A stretch of 64,000 nucleotides of DNA from Longimicrobium sp. (GTDB lineage Bacteria > Gemmatimonadota > Gemmatimonadetes > Longimicrobiales > Longimicrobiaceae): assembly GCF_036388275.1 (NCBI RefSeq), contig NZ_DASVSF010000023.1:62001-126000 (forward strand), given 5' to 3'. Position numbers and translations under genes: made by a program. Position 1 is the first letter of the stretch. Each line of letters opens with the position of its first letter. This document shows, in pieces, positions 56,689 to 64,000 of this stretch. The notes beneath the pieces are model-generated. The model had not been told where the DNA came from. It made no database searches and worked only from the letters and a program-made list of their open reading frames with translations.

Positions 56689-58097
56689 TCCCCGACGAAA
56701 CGCTGTACCTGCCGCTGGCGGAGCTGGCCGCCGGCATCCGCGCGCGGCGCCTGGACCCGGTGGAGCTGGCCGAGGCGTACATGGACCGGCTCCAGCGCTT
56801 TGGGCCGGACCTGGGCGCGCTGGTGACGCTCACCCGCGAGCGCGCGCTGGCCGAGGCGCGCCAGGCCCGCGACGAGATCCGCGCCGGGCGCTACCGCGGG
56901 CCGCTGCACGGAATGCCGTACGGCGCCAAGGACCTGATGGGCGCCGAGGGATACCCCACCTCGTGGGGCGCGCAGCCGTACCGCGAGCAGCGCCTTCCCG
57001 ACGCCGCCGTGGTGGAAAAGCTCAAGGCGGCGGGCGCCGTGCTGGTAGCCAAGCTGGCGAGCGTGGAGCTGGCCGGCGGCTTCGGGTACGAGCAGGCGAA
57101 CGCCTCGTTCACGGGGCCGGGCCGCACGCCGTGGAATCGCGACTATTGGAGCGGCGGGTCGTCCACCGGCCCGGGCGCGGCGGTGGCGGCGGCGCTGGTG
57201 CCGTTCGCCCTGGGCAGCGAAACGTGGGGCTCCATCTTCGCTCCCGCCGCCATGTCCGGCGTGACGGGGCTGCGTCCCACGTATGGGCGCGTGAGCCGCC
57301 GCGGGGCGATGGCGCTGTCGTGGACGATGGACAAGATCGGGCCGATGTGCCGCACCGCGGACGACTGCGGGGTGGTGCTGCAGGCCATCGCCGGGCTGGA
57401 CCCGCGCGACGAGAGCACGGTGAACCGCACCTTTCGCGCGGCGCAGGACACCCGGCTTCCGCCGCGCCCGCGCATCGCCGTGCTCAAGGGGAACGCCGAA
57501 GGCTCGCAGCCCGAGGTGCGCCGCAACTTCGACGCATCGCTGGAGGTGCTGTCGGGCTTCGCCGAGCTGGTGCGCGACGTGGAGCTGCCCGACATCCCGT
57601 ACAACGCGGCGGCCTCCATCATCATCGACGCCGAGGCGGCCAGCATCTTCGAGGAGCTGGTATCCAGCGGCCGCGTGCAGGAGCTGACGGCGCCGGAAGA
57701 CCGCACTGGCGGGTACGCCGGGCAGGTGGTGCTGGCGAAGGACTACCTGCGGGCCATGCGCGTCCGCAAGCCCGCGGGCGAAGCGCTGGACCGGCTGTTC
57801 GTGGAGGGGCGGTTCGACGCGCTGGTGCATCCCACGTGGAACACGGTGGCGTTCCCGGCCACGGGCAACTTCGACGACGCGTACAAGGACGCCACCTGGG
57901 GCGGGCAGCCCATCAGCGGCGCGGCCAACCTCGTGGGGCTTCCGGGGATCGCGATGCCCAACGGGTTCGGGCGCGAGAACCTTCCCACCTCCATCGCGTT
58001 GACGGGCCGCGCGTGGACCGAAGGCAAGCTGATCGCCATCGGCCGCGAGCTGCAGCGGCGCACCGACTGGCACCGGCGCATTCCTCCCGGTTACTGA
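56685..58097 (+). CDS. Amidase-signature-family hydrolase
   Basis: This 470-aa protein belongs to the amidase signature family. The catalytic Lys is in GMPYGAKDL (about residue 86); the cis-Ser lies in YWSGGSSTGPGAAVAAALVP; the nucleophilic Ser is in LGSETWGSIFAPA, where Trp replaces the usual Gly; and GLRPTYGRVSRRGAMALSWT follows. Family members include GatA and many amide hydrolases. Absence of a gatC-like partner and the diverged active-site loop argue against GatA. It has no signal of its own, but the coupled gene upstream encodes a Tat lipoprotein, so export as a complex is conceivable. Confidence 0.88.
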   Translation: MIPDETLYLPLAELAAGIRARRLDPVELAEAYMDRLQRFGPDLGALVTLTRERALAEARQARDEIRAGRYRGPLHGMPYGAKDLMGAEGYPTSWGAQPYREQRLPDAAVVEKLKAAGAVLVAKLASVELAGGFGYEQANASFTGPGRTPWNRDYWSGGSSTGPGAAVAAALVPFALGSETWGSIFAPAAMSGVTGLRPTYGRVSRRGAMALSWTMDKIGPMCRTADDCGVVLQAIAGLDPRDESTVNRTFRAAQDTRLPPRPRIAVLKGNAEGSQPEVRRNFDASLEVLSGFAELVRDVELPDIPYNAAASIIIDAEAASIFEELVSSGRVQELTAPEDRTGGYAGQVVLAKDYLRAMRVRKPAGEALDRLFVEGRFDALVHPTWNTVAFPATGNFDDAYKDATWGGQPISGAANLVGLPGIAMPNGFGRENLPTSIALTGRAWTEGKLIAIGRELQRRTDWHRRIPPGY

Positions 58098-58100
58098 AAA

Positions 58101-58205
58101 GCAGTTTCACGCAGAGGTCGCAGAGGGAAAAGAGAGGACGCGGAGGGCTACCGCCGTTTCCTCTGCGTCCTCTCTATCTTCTCTGCGTCCTCTGCGTGAA
58201 ACTGC
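58101..58205. repeat. Family E long palindromic repeat, copy 2
   Basis: GCAGTTTCACGCAGAGG (58101-58117) pairs perfectly with its complement at 58189-58205; the inside repeats CTCTGCGTCCTCT units as in copy 1 (31080). Confidence 0.85.
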
Positions 58206-58285
58206 TGTAGAAGCCGTCCACTGCACCGCACCTGGGCTGTCTCTCAACGAGGACAGTGGGGGATGGGAGGATGGACGACCCCCTG

Positions 58286-58342
58286 ATCTAAATCATTCCG
58301 CATCAATCGCTTCCGTTTTAGATTGCAGCAGGTATGCGGAAT
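58286..58342. promoter_or_regulatory. Two interleaved inverted repeats upstream of lpoB
   Basis: ATCTAAA (58286-58292) pairs with TTTAGAT (58317-58323), and ATTCCGCAT (58295-58303) with ATGCGGAAT (58334-58342). The arms alternate, so the RNA could form either hairpin or a pseudoknot; as DNA they could be two operators. The region is AT-rich and lies 84-140 bp before the lpoB start. Confidence 0.5.
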
Positions 58343-58425
58343 GCCCTTCACGAAGCCGGGTGGAACTCCTTCCCGTCCATCCCCAGAATGAGCATCCCGA
58401 GCAGAACCCGGAGCGGAGACCCCAA

Positions 58426-59049
58426 ATGATGACGACCCGTGCCCGCCCCCTCGCCGCCCTGGCGCTGGCAGGCCTGATGGCGCTCGGCGGCTGCGCCACG
58501 CAGGTGACCCGCGTGAGCCCCGAGCAGCAGATCGACCTCAGCGGCCGCTGGAACGACGCCGACAGCCGCCTGGTGGCCGACGCGCTGATCCGCGAAAGCT
58601 TCGACGCCAGCCGCGGCGGCGACTGGGCCGTGCGCTACATGCAGGCCCACGCCGGCCGCCGCCCCATCGTGATCGTGGGCACCGTGCGCAACGCCAGCAT
58701 GGAGCACATCGCCGTCGGCACCTTCGTGCGCGACCTGGAGCGCGCCTACCTGTCGAGCGGCCAGGTGCAGGTGGTGGCCAGCGCCGACGAGCGCGGCGAA
58801 GTGCGCGCCGAGCGTGAAGACCAGCAGGAGAACGCCACCGCCGACACCCGCGCCCGGCTGGCCCGCGAGCGCGGCGCCAACTTCATGCTGCAGGGTGACG
58901 TGCAGTCCATCGAAGACCGCGAGGGCGGACGCCGCGTGGTGTACTACCAGGTAGACGCCACGCTGGTGGACATCGAGACCAATGAAAAGGTGTGGACCGG
59001 GCAGCACCGCATCAAGAAGATGGTCGAGCGCCCGCGCTTCCGCCTTTGA
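58426..59049 (+). CDS. lpoB: LpoB-type penicillin-binding protein activator
   Basis: This encodes a 207-aa lipoprotein (signal ending LGGC). The mature part matches the LpoB/CsgG-related fold: DLSGRWNDADSRLVADALIR, RRPIVIVGTVRNASMEHIAV, FVRDLERAYLSSGQVQVV, and MLQGDVQSIEDR then YYQVDATLVDIETNEKVWTG. In E. coli LpoB is an outer-membrane lipoprotein that reaches through peptidoglycan to activate PBP1b. Here it heads an operon with a TPR lipoprotein and a COG3014 protein, an arrangement I recall from other genomes. The ATG at 58426 has GGAG upstream; the adjacent ATG at 58429 is an alternative. Confidence 0.85.
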   Translation: MMTTRARPLAALALAGLMALGGCATQVTRVSPEQQIDLSGRWNDADSRLVADALIRESFDASRGGDWAVRYMQAHAGRRPIVIVGTVRNASMEHIAVGTFVRDLERAYLSSGQVQVVASADERGEVRAEREDQQENATADTRARLARERGANFMLQGDVQSIEDREGGRRVVYYQVDATLVDIETNEKVWTGQHRIKKMVERPRFRL

Positions 59050-59072
59050 TCCCCGCACGAAAGGGCAGGCCC

Positions 59073-59876
59073 ATGTTCAAGCATTCTCCCTTCGTCCTCC
59101 TGCTGCTGGGCGCCGCCGCGTGCGCCCCCCGGATGGACCCCGTGCGGCCCATCTACCGCAACGGCCAGGTGGTTCCCTCGCGCGCCGACGAGGTGGTGGC
59201 CGATGCCCGCGCCGAGGGGCAGGCGGAGCGCGACCGCATCGCCCAGGAAAGCGACCGGAACGCCCAAGCCGCGCTGGCCAGCTGCTCGGGCGCCGTCTGC
59301 GACGCCATCACCCGCGGCGAGCTGGCCGTGGGGATGACCCGCGAGCAGGTGCTGGCCGCCACCCGCAGCTCCCTGGCCGCCTGGGACGTGCGCGGCGGCG
59401 GGCGGGTGACGACGCTCGCCGCGCGCGACGGCGTGAACCCGTCCGACGTCGTGGCCCCCGTGGCGATGGTGACGCTGGAAGACGGCATGGTGCGGAGCTA
59501 CGCCTACCGCGAGCCGCAGGGGCTGCGCCTGGTGGCCTCGCGCGCCGACGCGTCCAGCGAGGGCGTGGCGCGGGCGCGCGCCGCCGCGCTGCTGCGTGAG
59601 GGCGACGAGATGGCGCTGGCCGGCCGCTTCGAAGAGGCCCTGGACCGCTACGACCGCGCCGACCTGGTGGACCCGGAGAATCCCGAGACCACGCTCAAGA
59701 TCGCCCGCGCGCTCGACAAGGCGCTGCGGCCGTACGAGGCGCAGATCCGCTACCAGCTGTTCCTCCACCAGATGGAGCTGGAGCGCATCCGGGCCCATGG
59801 CGAGGCGTACGCGCACCTGTCCGGCGCCATGATCGAGGCGCGCCAGCGGATCATCGTTCTCGAGCGCGGCAGATGA
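59073..59876 (+). CDS. TPR-like lipoprotein of lpoB operon
   Basis: This encodes a 267-aa lipoprotein (LLLLGAAAC). Residues of about 35-75 form a charged helix (DEVVADARAEGQAERDRIAQ); CSGAVCDAITRGELAVGMTR with a Cys pair starts a small beta-rich domain; and a C-terminal TPR-like part reads LLREGDEMALAGRFEEALDR and YDRADLVDPENPETTLKIAR. It probably works with the flanking LpoB and COG3014 proteins at the outer membrane. It begins 23 nt after lpoB and overlaps the next gene by 4 nt. Confidence 0.75.
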   Translation: MFKHSPFVLLLLGAAACAPRMDPVRPIYRNGQVVPSRADEVVADARAEGQAERDRIAQESDRNAQAALASCSGAVCDAITRGELAVGMTREQVLAATRSSLAAWDVRGGGRVTTLAARDGVNPSDVVAPVAMVTLEDGMVRSYAYREPQGLRLVASRADASSEGVARARAAALLREGDEMALAGRFEEALDRYDRADLVDPENPETTLKIARALDKALRPYEAQIRYQLFLHQMELERIRAHGEAYAHLSGAMIEARQRIIVLERGR

Positions 59877-61552
59877 ACACGGCACGCCGCGCCCGCCGCA
59901 CGCTCACCTTCGCCGCCCTTGGGGCGGCCCTGGGAGCATGCGCGCCGGGAAGCCGCTATCCCGCCCGCCCCGCGCCCGAAACGCTGCCCGAGGGCTCGCC
60001 CCTAGCCAGCCAGACGCTGGGCGAGGGCGACGCATGGCTGCGGCACTACGTGATGTCGGGCGCGGCCGACAGCGCGGTGGAGATGCTCCATGGGCGCGGC
60101 GCCCCGCGCGATCCGCTGGTGCGCCACCTTCAGCTGGCGGTGGCCCTTCACCAGGCCGGGAAGTACGACGAGAGCAACCAGGCGCTCGCCTGGGCCGACG
60201 ACGAGGCCGAGCGGCGCTACACGCAGAGCCTTTCGCAGACCGCCGCCGCACTGCTGGTGAACGACGCGTCCATCGCGTACGTGCCGCCCACGGCGGAGCG
60301 GGCCATGGTGCCGTACTACCGCATGCTCAACCACCTGGCGCTGGGCCAGGCCGAGGGCGCGGCGGTGGAGGCGCGCCGCGCGGGGGCGTTCTTCGCCCGG
60401 CTGCGCGACACGGGCGCGGCGGACCCCTGCGCGGGCGAGGGGCTGGTGCAGTACGTTGCCGGCCTGTCGTTCGGGCGGGCGGGGGCGCACAACGACGCGC
60501 TGGTCTCCTTCCGCCAGGCCGAGCGCGCCTTCGACGAGTGCGGCGGCGCGGCCGCCCCGCCCGACCTAGGGGAGTGGCTGTACCGCTCGGCGGTGCGCAC
60601 GGGTGTGCCGCAGGTGGCGGATTCGGCGGCGGCGCGCTACCGGCTGTCCACCGCCGCGGCGGACAGCGGGGCGGGCGAGCTCGTCGTGCTGGTGGAGCAC
60701 GGATGGGTGGCGCACCGCGGCCACGCCGACATCCACGTCCCCATCTTTTCCGAAGAAGCCGACAGCCTGGCCGAGGGCGACCCCGAGGCGTTGGCCAACG
60801 TGCTGATCCACACCGCCGTCAACCTGGCCGACCAGGCGCAGTGGGGCGAGGCGTGGGAAGAGAACGCCCTTCAGCAGGTGGCCGACGCGCTGGACGGCGC
60901 CTACATCATGAAGCTGTCGTGGCCGGTGTACCGCCTGGAGTCGTGCTCGGCGCCCGCCGTGCGGCTGGTGGTGGGCGACCAGGCGGTGGACGCGCCGGTG
61001 ACGGGCGACCTGTCGGCCGCCATGCTCATCCGCTGGGAGCAGGCGCGCCGGGCCGCGCTGATGCGGATGGTGGTGCGCGGCGCGGGCAAGTTCATGCTGA
61101 CGCGCGCCGTCGAAGCCAAGGGCGAGAAGCAGGGCGGCGAGGCGGTGGGATGGATCCTGGGCCGGCTGAGCAACCTGGCCAGCAACCACATGGAGCGCGC
61201 CGACACCCGCAGCTGGTCGCTCCTTCCCGACCGCGTGTCCGTCGCCCGGATGACGCTGGCCCCGGGCGAGCACCCGGTGCGCATCGAGGTCACCAGCCCC
61301 GAGGGAGAGCCGGTGTGGATCGACCTGGGGACGGTGACGGTCCGCGCGGGCGAAACGCTGGTGCTCAACCGCCGCGTCTGGGGATCGGAGATGGGCGACC
61401 TGGCCGCGCGCTCGCCCGAGATGCGCCAGCACCTGGCTGAGCGCCGGGCAGCACCCGCGGACACGGCGTCGGCGGAGCGGGTTCCTGGCGCGGCGGCGAT
61501 CCAGGAGGCCGGCGCGAAGTCGGCGGCGCCCGTAGTCGCGTCGCAGCCATAG
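59873..61552 (+). CDS. COG3014-family lipoprotein
   Basis: This encodes a 559-aa lipoprotein (signal ending LGAC). The N-terminal half is a helical TPR-like solenoid (HLQLAVALHQAGKYDESNQA, YRMLNHLALGQAEGAAVEAR). Central and C-terminal parts match COG3014: LVVLVEHGWVAHRGHADIHV, LKLSWPVYR-like strands, AAMLIRWEQARRAALMRMVV, RGAGKFMLTRAVEAKGEKQG and the late beta segment PGEHPVRIEVTSPEGEPVWI. COG3014 proteins are uncharacterised and are often found beside LpoB. The ATGA overlap with the preceding gene indicates coupled translation. Confidence 0.82.
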   Translation: MNTARRARRTLTFAALGAALGACAPGSRYPARPAPETLPEGSPLASQTLGEGDAWLRHYVMSGAADSAVEMLHGRGAPRDPLVRHLQLAVALHQAGKYDESNQALAWADDEAERRYTQSLSQTAAALLVNDASIAYVPPTAERAMVPYYRMLNHLALGQAEGAAVEARRAGAFFARLRDTGAADPCAGEGLVQYVAGLSFGRAGAHNDALVSFRQAERAFDECGGAAAPPDLGEWLYRSAVRTGVPQVADSAAARYRLSTAAADSGAGELVVLVEHGWVAHRGHADIHVPIFSEEADSLAEGDPEALANVLIHTAVNLADQAQWGEAWEENALQQVADALDGAYIMKLSWPVYRLESCSAPAVRLVVGDQAVDAPVTGDLSAAMLIRWEQARRAALMRMVVRGAGKFMLTRAVEAKGEKQGGEAVGWILGRLSNLASNHMERADTRSWSLLPDRVSVARMTLAPGEHPVRIEVTSPEGEPVWIDLGTVTVRAGETLVLNRRVWGSEMGDLAARSPEMRQHLAERRAAPADTASAERVPGAAAIQEAGAKSAAPVVASQP

Positions 61553-61579
61553 CGGCCCGGACGACGGAGTGCTCGACGA

Positions 61580-61607
61580 GGGGCGGACCGGAAAACCGGT
61601 CCGCCCC
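61580..61607 (+). terminator. Terminator of lpoB operon
   Basis: GGGGCGGACCGG and CCGGTCCGCCCC form a perfect 12-bp stem around AAAA; CTCGTAATTGTTA follows. Confidence 0.75.
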
Positions 61608-61742
61608 CTCGTAATTGTTAGGCAGCGAGCGCTGCGGCCACGCCTCACGTGCGGACATGCGATGCGGCCGCTGGCCCGGAAACGGTCGCCACATGCGTCA
61701 ACCCGCTACCCACGCCTGGTCGCGCCACACGGTCCTCCCCAC

Positions 61743-61808
61743 ACGAGGACAGGCTAGTCCGCGCAGGCGGACTTCGTGTGGTCGTTGCAGCGAATTTATT
61801 CGCCCGAC
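61743..61808 (+). repeat. Family D twin-hairpin repeat, copy 5
   Basis: TAGTCCGCGCAGGCGGAC, TTCGTGTGGTCGTTGCA and GCGAATTTATTCGC. It fills part of the 61553-61928 spacer; the remainder shows only the terminator. Confidence 0.8.
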
Positions 61809-61928
61809 AGAGCCGTGGGCCCTGGATCGTCAACCCCAACCCCAGCCAGAGGCGGCTAGCCGGTCCCGTGCGGTCCCGCGCCGCATCCGATAGTTTGCGG
61901 GCCAACCTTTTGAACGGCGCGAGTGAAG

Positions 61929-62426
61929 ATGGCTGAGAACGAAACGCTTCCGGGCAAGACGGCGCGCGAGTCCGCGTCCACGCTCTCGGAGAGCATGATG
62001 CCGGACCAGCTGAACCACCACGGAAACGTGTTCGGCGGCGAGATCCTGGCCCTGGTGGACAAGTGCGGCGGCGTGGTGGCACGGCGGCACGCGCGGTCCC
62101 CCGTCGTCACGGTGGCGGTGGACCGCGTGGAGTTCCGCCAGCCCATCTACGCCAGCGACTTCGTGGAGGCGCACGGCCGGCTGACGCACGTGGGGCGCAC
62201 GTCCATGGAGGTGATGGTGACCGTAGAGGCCGAGCAGATCGAAACGGGCCGGCGCCGGTGCACCAATATCTGCTACCTGACGTACGTGGCGCTCGACAAG
62301 CTGAACGGAAAGCCCGCCGTCGTCCCCCCGCTCATCCTGGAGACCGACGAGGATCGCCGCCTTCACGCCGCCGCCGAACGCCGGCGCGAGCGGAGGATCG
62401 CGGACCAGGACGAGGGTGGGGAATGA
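61929..62426 (+). CDS. Hotdog-fold acyl-CoA thioesterase (YciA-like)
   Basis: This encodes a 165-aa protein of the acyl-CoA thioesterase hotdog family: SESMMPDQLNHHGNVFGGEI, LALVDKCGGVVARRHARSPV, VEFRQPIYASDFVEAHGRLT and RCTNICYLTYVALD. The HHGNVFGG motif contains the catalytic Asn/His surroundings and the helix Asp (LVDKCGG) is present. It hydrolyses acyl-CoA in the cytosol. The C-terminus is a charged Arg/Glu helix. The start may instead be the GTG at 61923 (two more residues); neither has a clear ribosome binding site. Confidence 0.9.
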   Translation: MAENETLPGKTARESASTLSESMMPDQLNHHGNVFGGEILALVDKCGGVVARRHARSPVVTVAVDRVEFRQPIYASDFVEAHGRLTHVGRTSMEVMVTVEAEQIETGRRRCTNICYLTYVALDKLNGKPAVVPPLILETDEDRRLHAAAERRRERRIADQDEGGE

Positions 62427-62465
62427 AAAAGAAGAGACCCGCTGTTTCTTTTGCGTCGGAGGGAA

Positions 62466-63074
62466 ATGATCGCTGATCTCAATCCGAAGCTGGGCCAGCA
62501 GCTCGCGTTCATCATGGAGCTGGACCGGCTGAAGGGCATCCTGCGGCAGACACGCGTGCTGGACGGCGCCCGGCAGGAAAACAGTGCCGAGCACTCGTGG
62601 CACCTGGCGCTGTGCGCGGTCGTCCTGGCGGAGCACGCGCCGGGGGGCACGGACCTGTTGCGCGTGCTGAAGATGGTGCTGGTGCACGACGTGGTGGAGA
62701 TCGACGCGGGAGACGCCTTCTGCTACGACGCAGACGCCAACGTGGGCAAGGAAGAGCGCGAGCGGATGGCGGCGGAGCGCATCTTCGGGCTGCTGCCGGC
62801 GGAGCAGGCGAACGAGCTGCGGGGATTGTGGGAGGAGTTCGAGGACGGCGACTCGGCCGACGCGCGGTTCGCGGTGGCGCTGGACCGGCTGCAGCCGCTG
62901 CTGCTCAACTTTGCCGGCGAGGGCGGAAGCTGGCGCCAGCACCGGGTGACGCACGACCAGGTGATGGTCCGCATGGCACCCATCCGGCACGGCGCACCGG
63001 AACTCTGGCCCGCCGTCGTGCGCTTGCTGGACGAGGCGGTCGCCCGCGGCTACCTGGCGCCCGCCGCGCGGTGA
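62466..63074 (+). CDS. HD-domain 5'-deoxynucleotidase-like protein
   Basis: This encodes a 202-aa protein of the HDDC2/YfbR-like HD group: LKGILRQTRVLDGARQENSA, EHSWHLALCAVVLAEH, and VLKMVLVHDVVEIDAGDAFC with the HD pair. The C-terminal helices include FEDGDSADARFAVALDRLQP. Related proteins remove phosphate from deoxynucleoside monophosphates using a divalent metal. The ATG at 62466 has GGAGG 3 nt upstream; an in-frame TTG at 62451 is less likely. Confidence 0.88.
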   Translation: MIADLNPKLGQQLAFIMELDRLKGILRQTRVLDGARQENSAEHSWHLALCAVVLAEHAPGGTDLLRVLKMVLVHDVVEIDAGDAFCYDADANVGKEERERMAAERIFGLLPAEQANELRGLWEEFEDGDSADARFAVALDRLQPLLLNFAGEGGSWRQHRVTHDQVMVRMAPIRHGAPELWPAVVRLLDEAVARGYLAPAAR

Positions 63075-63083
63075 CGGTGTGAA

Positions 63084-63106
63084 CATTGTGCAAACTTTGC
63101 ACAATG
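63084..63106. promoter_or_regulatory. Perfect 23-bp palindrome
   Basis: CATTGTGCAAA (63084-63094), central C, TTTGCACAATG (63096-63106). No T-run follows and the stem is AT-rich, so it looks more like a protein-binding site than a terminator. It lies 10 bp after the HD gene stop and before a GTGCATAC half-like element (63118-63125). Confidence 0.6.
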
Positions 63107-63166
63107 CCCAACTTTCGTGCATACCGCCGTCCGGCTGCAACCGAATGCAGCCCGGCAAAAAACAGA

Positions 63167-63197
63167 GAGGCCCGCGGGATTCGCTCCCGCGGGCCTC
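63167..63197. terminator. Bidirectional terminator
   Basis: GAGGCCCGCGGGA / TCCCGCGGGCCTC, a perfect 13-bp stem around TTCGC; on the minus strand it runs into TCTGTTTTTT. It ends the small lipoprotein gene and possibly the HD gene. Confidence 0.85.
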
Positions 63198-63233
63198 CGT
63201 CCGTCCGATGCAAAGGACAGCCGATGTCTCTCT

Positions 63234-63458
63234 TCAGTTGCCGCCCGCGATGGGCCCGCTGTAGCCGGTAGAGTCCGGCTCGGTAGTGGTGCTCGACGTC
63301 GTTGTCGTCGTAGAATCGGCCCCGGTACGGTTTCCCCCAGCGATGGGGCCGCTGTCAAAGCTGGGACCGACTGGAGCAACTGGGTTCCCGCCGGCATCGC
63401 CGCACGCGGCAACGGAAATGGCAAGTGCGATCGCCGAGATGATACGCGTCCGGCTCAT
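63234..63458 (-). CDS. Small Thr/Gly-rich lipoprotein with SGPIAGGN repeats
   Basis: This encodes a 74-aa protein with a signal ending SVAAC-GDAGG. The mature part has SGPIAGGN twice, the second at the extreme C-terminus, separated by a Thr/Ser/Asp linker (ADSTTTTTSSTTTEPDSTG). AGGAGG lies 6 nt upstream of the ATG at 63456-63458 and a strong terminator follows. It resembles the lipoprotein array at 50.9-52.0 kb in composition but has a different signal peptide. Function unknown. Confidence 0.7.
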   Translation of the reverse strand: MSRTRIISAIALAISVAACGDAGGNPVAPVGPSFDSGPIAGGNRTGADSTTTTTSSTTTEPDSTGYSGPIAGGN

Positions 63459-63613
63459 ACGGTCCTCCTTTACAACGTTCCCGCAGGGCTGATTTCGGCC
63501 CCGAGGAAAGGCAATCCCCGTGCCGCATCGGCGCCACTCTCCCGGAGGTCACGAAACAGCGCCGGGCCGGCGCATCGCGAGAAAATTTTTCTCCCTCGCC
63601 GACACGGTTGCGC

Positions 63614-64000
63614 TCACCGAGCCAGTGCCTCCAGCTCGCCCGTCACCGCCTGTTCGTAGTACCGCGCGCCGACCGCGCCAAAGGCTGCCGCCGCCCGGCC
63701 GTAGAAGCTGCGGGCGTCGCCGGGGCGGTCCTGGTGCACGCGCAGGCGGGCGAACTCCCAGAAGATCCCGCCGCGAACGAAGCCGGTCCCCTCGCCCTCA
63801 GCCATCGCGAGCGCCCTGGCCAGGCGCAGCTCCGCGTCAGCCACACGGCCCTCCATCCGGGCCAGCATGCCCCGGAACCGCTCCACGTCGGCCAGCGTGG
63901 CGCGGTCCTCCACCGTCGTGGCTTCTTCCTCCGCGCGAGCCACCGTCGCGATGGCGCGGGAAAGCTCGTCCACCTGGATCAGCGGGTGCGAGCGGTTCAT
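63614..64000 (-). CDS. TPR-like protein, N-terminus beyond right edge
   Basis: The frame is open to the right edge, where an ATG happens to be the last codon (63998-64000). The 128 residues seen are helical pairs typical of TPR: FRGMLARMEGRVADAELRLA, RALAMAEGEGTGFVRGGIFW and GDARSFYGRAAAAFGAVGAR. They probably form the C-terminal part of a larger protein, such as a TPR-tailed kinase or regulator, because the first residues look like the inside of a repeat. The identity of the N-terminal part cannot be seen. Confidence 0.6.
   Translation of the reverse strand: MNRSHPLIQVDELSRAIATVARAEEEATTVEDRATLADVERFRGMLARMEGRVADAELRLARALAMAEGEGTGFVRGGIFWEFARLRVHQDRPGDARSFYGRAAAAFGAVGARYYEQAVTGELEALAR

Noticed and set aside
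63079..63264. Small plus-strand frame just after the HD gene
   Set aside because: It crosses the palindrome and a strong terminator, lacks a ribosome binding site, and has no coding character.

Overview
The window is a GC-rich (roughly 70 %) bacterial chromosome segment centred on the replication-origin neighbourhood. It is dense in diderm features: many lipoproteins with an AAC-type lipobox, an Omp85-type barrel, a DUF5916/CBM9-like outer-membrane protein, a plug-domain barrel, and an LpoB-type operon. Together with intergenic repeats and threonine/alanine-rich lipoproteins this is most like Gemmatimonadota, perhaps Longimicrobium-like. The phylum assignment is inference from remembered gene content, not a search result.

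Left arm (1-13 kb), mostly leftward genes: partial lipoprotein, Slt-type lytic transglycosylase, a repeat-filled spacer (3.9-4.8 kb), a dolichol/phytol-kinase-like membrane protein, an epoxide-hydrolase-like enzyme, a strong promoter driving a probable 6S RNA followed at once by initiator tRNA-fMet, a SEC-C/DUF4105 pair, a TolB-like propeller lipoprotein, a plug-domain barrel, dnaN, a probable oriC with degenerate DnaA boxes, and dnaA.

Origin and right arm (15-31 kb), mostly rightward: a small ORF translationally coupled to a TIR-like protein is inserted between dnaA and rpmH. Then come rpmH-rnpA-yidD-yidC, mnmE, a leftward four-gene membrane/acylphosphatase operon, a parS site, mnmG, a second parS, parA-parB, an M23 endopeptidase and a bactofilin. 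These are followed by a cluster of DnaA-box-like sites, a Nif3-like protein, an HD-GYP protein and a DUF2064 protein whose 3' end carries a third parS-like site. The switch of gene direction at about 15 kb agrees with an origin there.

31-50 kb: DUF5916 protein; a MarR-regulated antioxidant/quinone cluster (MarR, YceI, ring-cleaving dioxygenase) with two identical operators over the -10 boxes; alpha/beta hydrolase; L,D-transpeptidase; quinone oxidoreductase; a low-GC secreted amidase-like lipoprotein; htpG; a small Cys-rich protein; a single-domain response regulator; an Omp85-like barrel; a cupin; a propeller-like lipoprotein; and the cdd-pdp nucleoside salvage pair.

50-64 kb: four tandem low-complexity lipoproteins, a histidine kinase and an NtrC-type regulator separated by repeats, a Tat lipoprotein overlapping an amidase gene, an LpoB / TPR-lipoprotein / COG3014 operon, a hotdog thioesterase, an HD phosphohydrolase, a small lipoprotein and a partial TPR-like protein at the right edge.

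At least five families of interspersed palindromic intergenic repeats occur. No insertion sequence, prophage, CRISPR array or rRNA was seen.
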